From positions 12,680,001 to 12,744,000 of the forward strand of contig NC_091013.1 of NCBI RefSeq assembly GCF_041296385.1: a DNA stretch of 64,000 nucleotides, in the 5' to 3' direction. This DNA is from Aphelocoma coerulescens. Taxonomy: Eukaryota > Chordata > Aves > Passeriformes > Corvidae. Positions 20,780 through 31,400 of the stretch are shown piece by piece. A program made the translations under genes and the position numbers. How positions within the stretch are numbered: position 1 is the stretch's first letter; the number at the start of each line of letters is the position of its first letter. The notes under the pieces were generated by a model. It searched no databases. It saw only the letters and a list, made by a program, of their open reading frames with translations, and was not told the DNA's origin.

Positions 20780-21128
20780 GACAGCAAAAAGAGGCCTAAG
20801 GAGAGTCTCCCTCCTTGTCTGGATGCAGAAGGTAGCATACTGTCAGGGGATAAGGAAAAGCATGAAGTACTTCATGCCTTCTTTGCTTCAGTCCTTAATA
20901 ACAAAACAAGTTGTACTCAGTATAGCCATCTCTCAGAGCTGGAAGTCAGTGATGGGCAGCTGAGTGAATAATCCAGGAGGAATGGTTAGTGACCTGCTAT
21001 GCCAATTAGACACCCACAATCTATGGGCTGGCAAAAGAGCTTGCCAAGCTGCTTTCAGTCAGTTATTTACCAGCACTTCTAGTTAACTGAGGAAGTCACA
21101 GTTGACTGGAAATTAGCAAATGTAACAC
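20780..21128 (+). mobile_element. CR1 LINE fragment, part 1
   Basis: The segment fits the CR1 ORF2 stretch between endonuclease and reverse transcriptase. Examples are a frame reading YFMPSLLQSL-like in one phase, and the recurrent CR1 phrases GGTTAGTGACCTGCTA and CAGTTGACTGGAAATTAGCAAATGT. It has several stops and frameshifts. Similarity resumes at 22086 after a 957-bp insertion. Confidence 0.75.
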
Positions 21129-22085
21129 TGTCAGAGACTGAAATATTATAGTTTATGACTTAAACATTTTCTTGAAGGACTTTTAAAACTGTTACAAAAC
21201 CTGCAGAGAAGACTACCACACCCTGAATAGGGCCCTGACTGAGGCCTTACACCACTCGCTGATGAAGATAAGATAAAGTAACAACTCAGGGCTGGGGACA
21301 TTCACAAAGCACAGCCTTAACACCTCCAAGGTGGAGACCACGGCCCCAGGGCTATCAGCTGCCAGGCTCACACAGACCCTGAACCAAAGGGTGGAGGGAG
21401 GAGAGGCTTTGGGTGTCTGGGAAAAGCCTCTGGTCAGAGATGCAGTGACTGCCCATCCTCCACTGTGCAGAGGAGCCCAGCTGAGGGGTCCTCACCGGGG
21501 GGGGGAAGCTCATCCACAGCAGAAGGGGTGACATGGCCCATCACAGGGGCCCCCTCAAAGGGGTCCCCAGAGCCTGCACCAGACACCAGAGATGGTGCAA
21601 CAGACCCTCAGTGTTGCAAGGGACAGTGTCAAGCCGGCCCCTGCAAGGGAGACACGAGGGCGTTCCCGCCTGGCCCACAGCGGATATTAATCCACGGGAT
21701 CTGCACTCTTTGGCGTGTGGCGGCGTGGCCACGGCAGCCATGGGGGACCCTCACCACCAGCAGACCAGATGGAGGGGAGCAACGAGATGTCATTGGGACC
21801 CTTGGATGGGTGATATGCTTCCACCTAACCCCTGTCACCTCTCCCTGTCCCCTTATCCCCCCCACACACTTCTTTTTTCCATTTCTTTTTTTCTTTCTTT
21901 TCTCTTCCCTTCTCTTTGTCTCTCCACTGTTAAATAAAATACATCAATTTTTTTGGCATCAACATCTAACCTCGTTTGGTTTTAATTTTATTTCAGGGAA
22001 TATTTTGAAACTTCTAAGCTCATTCCGGTTTATGCACAGAGACTTAGCTTGCTTTGCTTTTCTGGGTTTAAACCGGATCGTTACA
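21129..22085 (+). mobile_element. Solo LTR inserted in CR1 (957 bp)
   Basis: Starts TGTCAGAGAC and ends CGTTACA. AATAAA is at 21933-21938, about 150 nt before the end, after a pyrimidine-rich tract. It interrupts the CR1 exactly where AATGTAACAC should continue into a TCATCTACAAGAAGG-like stretch. Flanking AACAC (21124-21128) and AGCAC (22086-22090) form a 5-bp target duplication with one change, which suits ERVL- or ERVK-like elements less than 6 bp would suit alpha/beta types. The 217- and 134-codon frames inside it are non-coding by-products of its GC-rich U3. Confidence 0.82.
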
Positions 22086-22184
22086 AGCACTCAGCTACAA
22101 GAAGGATTGGAAGGATGATCCAAGAAATTACAGGCGTGTCAGTCTGACCTTGGTACCAAGAAAGATCACAGAGCAGATTAAAAG
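22086..22184 (+). mobile_element. CR1 LINE fragment, part 2
   Basis: Continues the CR1 from 21128. The translated phrase is KDWKDDPRNYRRVSL-like, followed by the VPRKITEQI stretch, a known conserved part ahead of the CR1 reverse transcriptase. It stops abruptly near 22184, at TGTACTATGG, where another sequence begins. Confidence 0.75.
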
Positions 22185-22640
22185 TGTACTATGGAAGGAG
22201 GGCTTCGGTGGGTCGATGTTGTGTTTGTTCCTACTGAGTCCCTCATGGGCACGCTGAGGCGGCGCTCTGCCAGCACCCACGCGTGCACACAATCTCACCC
22301 TCGCAGGTGGTTGTGAACAGCCGCTCACACTCACAGTCTAAGCACAGACCAGAGATGAAGAGGTGAGAGGGGTTCTCTGCATGCAATTCGAGGCATTTAA
22401 TGGCAACACCCCAAAGGCAACAGAGGCAAGAAGGACCCCAAACTGAAAGCCTGCACCGGTGTTATCCCGAGAGCTCCCAAAGGCAGGCAGAGCATCCAAA
22501 ACCAATAGTCTGAGGGCTAGGGGGCAGAGGCAAGGTTGAGTGACATAGCAGGGGCCAATGGGAAAAGGGATGGGAGGAGGAGAGGGCCAGTGACAGCAGA
22601 ATCTAGAAAAAAGGAGAACTTCTAGCACCGTGTTCACAGT
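22185..22640 (-). mobile_element. LTR-like insertion next to CR1
   Basis: Starting with TGTACTATGG, the composition changes sharply from the CR1. On the minus strand there is a CCAAT-like word (plus-strand ATTGG in reverse order near 22556), then ATTAAA (plus-strand TTTAAT 22395-22400), then a tail ending CCATAGTACA. This suggests the 3' LTR of a minus-strand retroelement that landed in the CR1. The inner edge is not clear, and no polypurine tract was found. Confidence 0.4.
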
Positions 22641-23043
22641 GTTGTAGGGAGGGACCACTTTTAGGGCAACTTGGTGGGTATAAAGTGGACTTAGCCACTG
22701 CAACAGTGTACTGCTCAACCTGACTACCAGGCTTAACCACAGAAAATGTATACTGCTCACTGCCCATTTGAATTATAGAGTTAAATTTATTGATGTGCAC
22801 TATCCAGGAATTTCTATTACCAACTCGTACTGAGATGTGAAATCTTTGACTATGTTTGGTCACCAAGCACTTTTGCATTGGCCTCATAAAAGCTCTTGTA
22901 TTTCTTCCCTGCGGATTGCATGAACACGTTACAGGCTTACTGCTCCTGTCACACTGAAGCAATTCATCAGCATCACAAGGAATCCTACTGGCTTTGGAAA
23001 TGTATCTAATAATAAAATACCTGTAAAATCTTCCAAATCTCAC
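22603..23043 (-). CDS. Unidentified Cys-containing ORF of 146 codons
   Basis: A minus-strand frame lying directly upstream, in that orientation, of the LTR-like segment. The translation is well mixed in composition, with six cysteines in the first 65 residues (CDADELLQCDRSSKPVTCSC region at about 23-42) and further basic and aromatic residues. There is no membrane segment and no zinc knuckle. The last part (from about residue 130) runs into the LTR-like sequence. It may be the 3'-terminal coding part of a truncated retroelement, captured host sequence, or chance. I do not recognise it and assign no function. Confidence 0.3.
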   Translation of the reverse strand: MRFGRFYRYFIIRYISKASRIPCDADELLQCDRSSKPVTCSCNPQGRNTRAFMRPMQKCLVTKHSQRFHISVRVGNRNSWIVHINKFNSIIQMGSEQYTFSVVKPGSQVEQYTVAVAKSTLYPPSCPKSGPSLQHCEHGARSSPFF

Positions 23044-26000
23044 TGAAGACTCTGGTCAACCTGCTATAAATCTCCTCTGGCATTTTATTTCTTGATCTGA
23101 AATTGCAACAGTCTCCTTGCAGAAAGTTAAACCAAAAAAGAAAGTGGAAGCAAACTATGAAATTCCCACATTGCCATTGAGAAAGCTCATTATAAAATAC
23201 AGCTGATACAGATATAAGTATATACTCTGCTCTGGTTCAAAATATTCTGTATAGCTATTATTCTAATGCAGTAAGGATTTAATTGATGCCACTATAATTA
23301 CTGTAATAGATTCCTTACCATATGCTTCCTTCAGGATTCTTAGAACAAGGTTCCTCAGTTGGTTATTAATAGTCCTGAAAAAGCTTTTACTTTTGTGTTT
23401 GGTCATGTGAATAAATTGCAGTCCTCCTACTTGAGATGCATTTAACTGTGCATTTGTCCAAACTGATGCCTTCCCTTACTTCCAATTTAAGATATCTGAA
23501 CTAATTAAAATATACCTTATCTAACTACATTATTATAGCTGGGAAGTAATTTTATATCATCAGTAAATGAGTTGCATCTAATTAAAAATTAACTTTCGTA
23601 TTGTAATTAGTTTCTAGAATGAAAATGAAAGTGCTGATAGTCTTCAGTGCTCCTGAAATATGGTATTCTCTCACATAGGCTTTAGCCATACATTTTCTCA
23701 AAAGAAACTGTAATAGGTAAATACATTCTGATAAGGAAAAATAAAGTTTGGGGATTTTCAAACACGTACATTTTTTCCTAGATACATGCAAAATCCAGTG
23801 TCTTATTTAACCTAGACCCCTGCCCTCAAACCATTTTTTCCTCCTAGATAAATGAAAAAAAATTTAGAAAATATTTATTCTAGATGTGTGAAGAGTGCTA
23901 CTATCAAAAGCACAAGGAGCACAACTTGCTAAGGTAGGAAGTTTACCACTATGCAATAATTCATTTCATGTCAGATGTTCTACAGCAGTAAGGATATTTT
24001 GCTCCATCAAAAATGATAAGAAAGTAGTTAAAGAAAATAAGCTGTAATATTAAAAAAGAAACAAACAAAAAAACACCCTAATTTAAAGTTTCACTTCTTT
24101 GCAAAGAAATAGCAGTCAAGGAAGGATAACAACAATATTTCTCCCTGATTATGTAAAATGACAAAGTTGATCTTTTTAAAAATTGTTATTTAAAACCACC
24201 AAGAATTGTTAAACTAACATCCTTTCTCAAAACTGTAACAAAGTTTCAGCAATATTATTGCAAAGAAAAGGCATAGGGAAGAAATATATAGAAGAATTTT
24301 CAAGGTATTAAAAAAAGACTCAGATACTTCAGAGGACTTCCAAAATGTTAAGGAATGTTACTTCTAATAAATTTTTCTCTTCCACTGAGGTAGAGAGTAC
24401 TTTTCTTCTCATGAATGGTAAGACAAAGTCAAAGGATAAGAACATGGATAAAAATAAGAGCTCCAACAATATTACAGAATCAAACAAAAGAAAATCTATG
24501 GTGGAGATGTGTAATATTCATGATATATCAATGCTCATGAAGTACTTAAGTAGTTTAAATAGTTTTCTATCTCGTAAATCAATTTGTTACCAAATACTAG
24601 AAAAGTTCATCTGTCTGTTACATTTTGTGCTTTTTCAGTACATAAATAAAGTTTTCCTTTGGGTATGACACTTCCTCTTGGAGCAGGTTTTATTGTGGTC
24701 TGAGTCAGAGGAGGATGCTGGGATGTTTCTGAATGAAAGAATGCTAAACATTGAAACTCTTACCTGTAATTAAGCAATTTATGTCAGCTTTGGATGGTGG
24801 AAGGGAAACAGGAGGAGCAACAATCATTTTTCCAATGGGGCAGACAAAATATTTTGAATGTGTCCTTTTGAAATTTACAGCAAAATGTTTCAAAAATATT
24901 GAGCTTTTAGGGGGTTTATGCTAAAATCTGTTTTGTTTTCTGACAGCAAATATTTTTGCTCTAAGACAGTATTTTTACTGAAAAAACAAGACAATGTAAG
25001 AATGGCAAATTCATAGAGTATAAATTAATTTGCTTGGTCAAAAGCTTAACAACTCTCATCCTTATTCAATTCTAGATGATTTATTTAAACAAAGAATACA
25101 GATCACACTTCTCCACACTATTGTTGAAGCTAATTTTTGAAATACTAAATATTTTAAAATCTTATACATTTCATGTCAAAATAGGACAATAACAGTTAAT
25201 AAAAAATGGGGCTCTTCTTGTTTTATATTCTGGTTTCTTCAGAAAACAGCAGTCACATTTTCTAGCCACATTTTTTGGGTCCACTACCTGCCTGGACCAA
25301 TAAGAGGGCAGTTGCTGTTCCTCTGTAGTCCAACAGATAAAGGGGTTTTTTGCAACCATTAAGTTAGATTATGTTAAATTTGTAGTAAACTTATTCATCT
25401 CTCACTGTCTACATTATTTTTGTTCCTTTAATCCAGAAACCTAAAATTCTTGTGAGAAGAGTTGTTTGAGCAAGAGAGATAATAGGATACTACCACAATT
25501 CATATGTAAATGATGTTTACATGCCATAAAATTATTCTGATAAGCATACAGTGATGTGATTTGAAAAACAATTTCATCTGCAATGATACTCTTATTTGTT
25601 AATGGCATTAAATGACAGTCTTGTGAAAATATGGTTTTCATATTACCACGTTACCAGGAAAAATATGTTTAAATAAAAATATTAGGAGAATTGAAATAAT
25701 TTTTTCTCTTCTAATATTTATATGTTTATTAAAGTCTAAATGTTTTCCATAGCAATTGTACAGCCATACCATCTGCTCCCAGATTCATTACTGTTTAGCA
25801 CCCTTTCCTCACTTTGATGCACTTGGAAGCTTTCCAACATTAACTTTCTCCCTTTAGCAAGACTGGAAAGCAATCGCAACATAACATTTGGAGTAAAGAT
25901 TAAGGCTTGATGAAAGGAACTTGTGACGAGCTACTTGTTCTAAAAAGGTGTGCAGAATCATAGCTAAGATGAATGCATGAGTAGGAAAGTCACATCTGAA

Positions 26001-26319
26001 GTTAAAGAATTTGTAACATTTTCTAATTATTAAGTAGATAGACAAAAATGTGAAGAAACTTGAGAGGTTTTCAGGGAAACTTGTAGAAACATGAATGAAG
26101 GATGAAAGGCTTTGGGTACTGTTCAGCGAATGGCAAATGGACAATGGAAATACACTGACAGTGTGGGACATCGACATGCACCAGGAAGCATGAAATACAG
26201 AGAGAAGCTGTGTAAGAATGATGGAGGTCATGGGAATAGCAGTGAGAAGTCTTTCAGGAATAAAAGTAAAGCATCTAAAAAGGCTTTTCTTCTGTACCTC
26301 CATTCTCAGCTTATGAATC
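23044..26319. other. AT-rich non-coding host DNA
   Basis: No credible exon or repeat family is visible. The 107-codon frame at 24345-24668 and the 149-codon minus frame at 25854-26303 are low in complexity, have no recognised domain and lie in AT-rich sequence. Confidence 0.55.
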
Positions 26320-26972
26320 TGTCTTGGGGTAACCTTATGATGTGTATCCCATATCGCTGCCTATGCCCAGAAATTAATTCCTGTGTCGTTCTATGCCTCT
26401 AAACTGAGCCTGAGAGGGGGAAGGAAAAAAACTGAGCAAAACTTTTTCAAAGCAATTTGCAGCTTGTTCAAGGTCACACACAGATAGCAATTGGTTTTCC
26501 CCACTGCAGCAGGGGAGGGAGGAAGTACCCAGCTTGCTGTGCCCAGGACAGCTGGGGTTTTTTTTGGCCAGTGGTTCAGCTGCTTTGTTCTCCGGAGAGA
26601 GACTGAGAGTTGAATTTTTCCTTCCCTGGAATTTCGGATTTTCTCCCTTTTCTACTGGACTGCTTGATTGCTGTAACATCAGAGCACATTGGGAGGACTT
26701 TCTACCAGGCACAGAGGGCCTGGCCCTGGGCCAAGCCCCAGCTCTGAGGAGACCAAAGGGAGCACTCTAACACTTTCCCGATTTTTTTCTCCACAGCGAG
26801 AGATTTTTATTATTTAGCATTATTTTCCTTTCCCATGTGTTTGTTAAATAAATAGTTTTTATCTCCTTCACTTTCCTTTGAGGAAATTTTTTTTTTTCCC
26901 GAACCTGGTGAGGGAGGGGTGGTTGTGCCTTCTCTCAGAGGATATATTTCTAAATTTGGCCAAACCGGAACA
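26320..26972 (+). mobile_element. Solo LTR (about 653 bp)
   Basis: Begins TGTCTTGGGGTAACC and ends AAACCGGAACA. AATAAA is at 26847-26852, followed by a T-rich stretch and a U5-like tail with CCCGAACCTGGTGAGGGAGG. I recognise it as one of the common avian LTR families, probably ERVL-type. Flanks GAATC and AATTC do not form a clean duplication. The frames at 26374-26712 and 26534-26770 are by-products. Confidence 0.72.
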
Positions 26973-27669
26973 AATTCATAGACAAATACTGTACAAAACC
27001 TGACAACTTAATTGGCCTTAATTATGTACATGTCTGGAAGGTGGTGGACTATGACTTCCTCTAGAAAGTGCCTTGAGGTCAAGGGAAAAAGACATGAGGA
27101 CTGTGAAAGAAATTAAAAGCAGAGATGAGAAGTATAGAAAAAATACAACTAAAATGGAGAATACATTATATTTAAGGAGCTGTGCATCTTGAAAGGTGAT
27201 GGTTGGAGTAAAGTAAATTAAAAGTGGAGCCTGATGTTGAAAGAAACAGTAATGTTTAGAAGGGTTAAGATAGGTGAGAGTGAAGGGAGAAGGCAGAAAA
27301 GGCTCTTACCTTTGTTGGCACTGTGCCTATAGAAGTATTTCTTTCTTTACATCCCTTGTCTTTCTTCCTTTACATCTTACAACCCAAGTGGACTTTGGCT
27401 TCCATAATACTATCCCTGCATACTTGGACAGTACCTCTACATTCTTCCTGGGTTGTCCCATGCTGCCTCCATCTTTTATCTGCTTACTTTTAACATTTGA
27501 GTCTAATCAGAAGATCCTGGTTCATCCATGAAGGGCTCTTGCTGTTTTCTTGATTTCCTGTGTGTTGGGATGAAGCATTGCAGGTGACCCTTGAAAGTCA
27601 ATCAGCTTTCCTGGAGTCTTTTTTGTTTTTGTCTTCCTAGATTGTATTACATCAGATTCTTTAGAGCAG
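26973..27669. other. Non-coding host DNA
   Basis: Short unique-looking spacer between the solo LTR and the CR1 endonuclease fragment. I see nothing in it. Confidence 0.5.
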
Positions 27670-28109
27670 GCCCCTGAAATGGCTAAACTCTACTCTCATG
27701 AAGACCAGGGATGTGATTGTACCTTATTTTCTCCTCTGAGCATCCTGAACTTCACTATCTCATGTTCCCTGCAGTCAAGGCTGTTCACATCCCTGTTCAG
27801 TTCAGACTCATCAGAGTGCCCTCTCCTCGTTGACTCCTTGATCATCTGTGTTAGGAGGTTGTAGTTACTGCTGTCCTCAAACCTGTGTTGCGCCTCCACC
27901 AGATATTAGGGTGGTTTAGGTTACCCATGAGGACCAGAGCTGGCAAAAAGTAAGGATGCTCCCAGTTGCCTGGAGAAGGCTTTGTCTACTATTACATCTT
28001 GATCAGGTGGTGTTGATGCCTTAGGTTTTAACTTTCTTATTTTTCAAATCCTGTACTGCCTAGTGTGTAACTCTGAAGTTTCTTGTAGCCTGTTAATTTC
28101 TGCTCTCTC
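27670..28109 (-). mobile_element. CR1 LINE fragment, endonuclease region
   Basis: The minus strand reads MGNLNHPNIWWRRNT at about 27928 downward, matching the conserved MGDFNHPDICW-type motif of the CR1 endonuclease. It continues in a neighbouring frame (27696-27899) through KESTRRG and CREHEIVKFRML, the equivalents of the conserved EPTRRG and SDHEMVEF stretches. Frameshifts and stops show it is dead. It is broken by the LTR-like sequence that follows. Confidence 0.75.
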
Positions 28110-28445
28110 ATGTTAGGTAGACATAACAAACCCTCTCCAGGCCTGCTCTCCAGGGACACCCAGACCATCCTAGGGCCAAAAAGTATAAACCAAAGAGCCT
28201 CTAAGAGGGAAGCAGAGGGGAAATTACATCATTAAACTGAAGCTTTAATTGGAGAATTAACCCTGATATGCATATGAACCAAACCTATAAAAGTGTGAAG
28301 AACTGTCGTCCATCTTGGGGTCCATCTTGGCAGTAGCCTCTGGCTCCCCAGGGGGTACCTTTGAAGGCCTTTCAAATAAATACCTACCTTTATTCCCTTA
28401 CTCCTGTCTAGTCTCTGTTTCTAGGAGGCCTCTGTAATTTTGTTA
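28110..28445 (+). mobile_element. Probable LTR nested in CR1
   Basis: TATAAAAG (28286-28293) and AATAAA (28375-28380) are spaced as in an LTR. After these comes a tail through CCTGTCTAGTCTCTGTTTCTAGG. The flanking sequence on the left is CR1, and the sequence on the right (28446-28900) may be more CR1 on the minus strand. Both ends are approximate. Confidence 0.5.
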
Positions 28446-31400
28446 ATTGCCCTCAAATCCTGGACTAACCGATATCCACCACAAAATCACCAATATTTTT
28501 CAGCCTTCTCTTGGCCCAGTTCATGACGGGCTCATTGTCCAGAGACATTGTCTGGGCAGAGCGTTATGCATTCCTGTAGCTCACATAAAAGGCAACTCAC
28601 TCTCCCTACTTTCCCAGCCATGCTTCCTAAAGTCTCCCTCCCTCCATCACAGTGTGATAGATGCAGCTATGTGAGCTGTCCCACCCTGCCCATGTGATCT
28701 GAGTGAGCTAGAAGTCCTGTAATTTCACACAGACCTCCAGTTCATCCTGTTGTTCAGGTGCTTCAGAGAAGTGCCCAGTCACACTAATTTCCCAGAAAAG
28801 TTATGAGAGCTTTGCCCATGACCATGTCCTGTAGGCTCTTATTTATATGCCTACACTTGAGGTGGGGCCCCCGTATTGCTGATCACAAGGAATCCCCCAT
28901 TCACACATCAAACTTTTTTTCCCATCCTAGTCTACTTTTCCTTCTCTTTCCCAAATGGTGGAAGCACAACAGGGGCAATAGTCACAACTCTGCTGTTCAG
29001 AGCTTGCTCTGGTGAGATGAAAGGCCTCTGAACCTGAAAGGCCATAGGATGTATTAGAGATAAAATAGCCACTGCTGACTATAAGAGAAACATCAAGGGA
29101 GCAAACTGCAAGTAAAAGTTCATGGATCAGTCTGAGCAAACTGATAGAATATGGTTTTCCACCTCAGGGAACCTCAAAATGGAGCTGCTGGGAAAAGAGT
29201 GGGGCTGGCAGCAGACTGGAGAAACTCCTGCTTACAGCCTTCCAGCAGCCAGAGTGCCATCAGGGACAGAGTTAAGAGAGGTGATTCATCTTCTCCTTGT
29301 AATTGGAGCTGACAGAAGTTGCATGTTTTTCTGACAGCATTGGCAGAGCACTTGCTCGTTCTCCACCACACTCCCTGGGCATCTGTGGGAACCCGCAGTG
29401 CAGAGCCTGGCGGGCTCCGTGCCAGGCTGAGCCGGTACCACACACAGGCAGGGATCTGCACTCCTGCCTGGAGCACTCCCTCACAGACACACAAAGGTAT
29501 CTATACCAACAATAGCAGGGCTGTGGGGTAATGAGGTTATGTGCATGCTATAAATTCCCCCTCAAACTTGTTTGCTAAGAAGAGAAGCAGTTTTTTTCAA
29601 TGGTTCCAGTGCCCCTTTAAAGGAGGTCTGGCAACTAGCAATGTATTTTTATCACTTCCATGTTTAAAATAATTTTACAGCATTTTATCAGTAATTTTGC
29701 CACCGCTTTTGTTTATAAGGTGGAAATGCAGTTGAAAAAGAGTGTCTATTTCATTGTTTAAGAAAGGGGTTTAAGTTAATTATCTTGTCCTGCTAGTTAG
29801 ACTAAATAACAGTGCCATCTGCTGAAAGGTAGTACTGACTTGCAGGACAAGTTTACAGTCATTGTACTTTACTAAGTAGAAGTATAAAGAGAAAGAACAA
29901 GAAAAATGGTGATAAAAGGAAAGAGAAAATAAAAGCAACCTGAGGAGGCAAAGATGTAGATGTACAGGAAGGATCTTCATTAAAAGGAGGATTAAAACAA
30001 AGACAAAAAATATCTAAAAGCAAAAGGAAAAAGAAGTATGCTGAGAGAGAAAAAGGTGTCTCTTTATAACAGTATTGATTTGAAGTTTAAAAAGCCATGA
30101 TACATTATTCTTCGTAGTGACCTCTCTTTTCAAATTCCTACATACATCCTAACCCCAGTGGCACTCGTCTGCTCATGTCAATAATCTTCAGCACCAATCT
30201 TGCAAAAAAATTGCATGCTAAACTCTTTTAATCAAATTTAACAGCACCAAATAATTAAGATATGGTTGTGGCCTGTATAAAAAAAAAATATTGTTGTATA
30301 TTTCAAGCAGTTTCTTGGCTTCTGACACAAGATATTTTTATTGCTATTAGCTTCTGGAAAGGATAGCTAATGAAACAAATATTCTGGCATGGGAGAGACA
30401 GTATTGGGTGAAAGAAGTAGCAAAAAGACAGTGCATATGTTGCTAAAAACTCTGCCTGTTTCATTAGCCTTGTTTTCTGAAATACTTATAGGAAACTGAT
30501 AAATTATACCCTTTCCATTTTTCAGTGAGAGATGGGAATGTGAAAGGAACCCAATCATACATTTCCTTAGCTTTTGATCATATCATCCAGGTGTGCATTA
30601 GAGGTTTCCCCCAGAATTTTGTCTCACCACATGATTGTTTTAAGGAGTTCAGCTACCCTTTGAATCCCAAGAAGTAACTTGTAATATTTTAATTCTTTAA
30701 AAGAAAGAGGAACTTTGATTAAGATATCAAAGTGGAAAGTTATGGCTTTATCATTAGCTTGGTGATAATATTTCCTGGAGATCTAAAAATATACATGCAA
30801 TTTTAATAAGATTGCATAAATTTATCATGTGGAAGTTGAAGTGTTTTTTTTATATTTGCTATTGTGCTTTCAGTGTACCATAAACATGTCAACTAACAGA
30901 TTTTCATTATCCTGAGTAGTGTCTTGTGTTGGTTTAGTTTTTGCCTGAGAGAATGGTACTCCTTTGTTTTACTATTTTTAAAAAAACTGAATAATTGGCA
31001 TTAATGCATCAACCATTGCACCTAACAGTAATGAAAATATGGTATAGAGCCTGTTTATAATAGTGCAAACTCTTTTAGTTTATCTCACTATTTTCAATAT
31101 TGGACATTTTTTTAAAGCTTCAACTCCTTAACTCCTGGGATTCTGAAAGTCCCAATATGCTACTTTTTGATTTTGGAATTAGTGACCTATTCACTCTGCA
31201 TGAAAAACTACAAAATTTGAGAATTTTTAAGGATGAAGAAGGTGAAGTCATGTAAGAGTCCCAACACATTTATTGGTTTCATCTTTGTTTTCATTTTTTT
31301 AGAATAGCCTGCATCATTTTATTTGAATCAGTTAAAAAGAACCTGTTTATAAATATGCAAGATGGAAGATTAAAAGAGTTGCATGGAGGAGACTGATTAT

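Noticed and set aside
21465..22118. 217-codon and 134-codon plus frames
   Set aside because: Both lie in the GC-rich U3 of the 957-bp LTR and show no domain.
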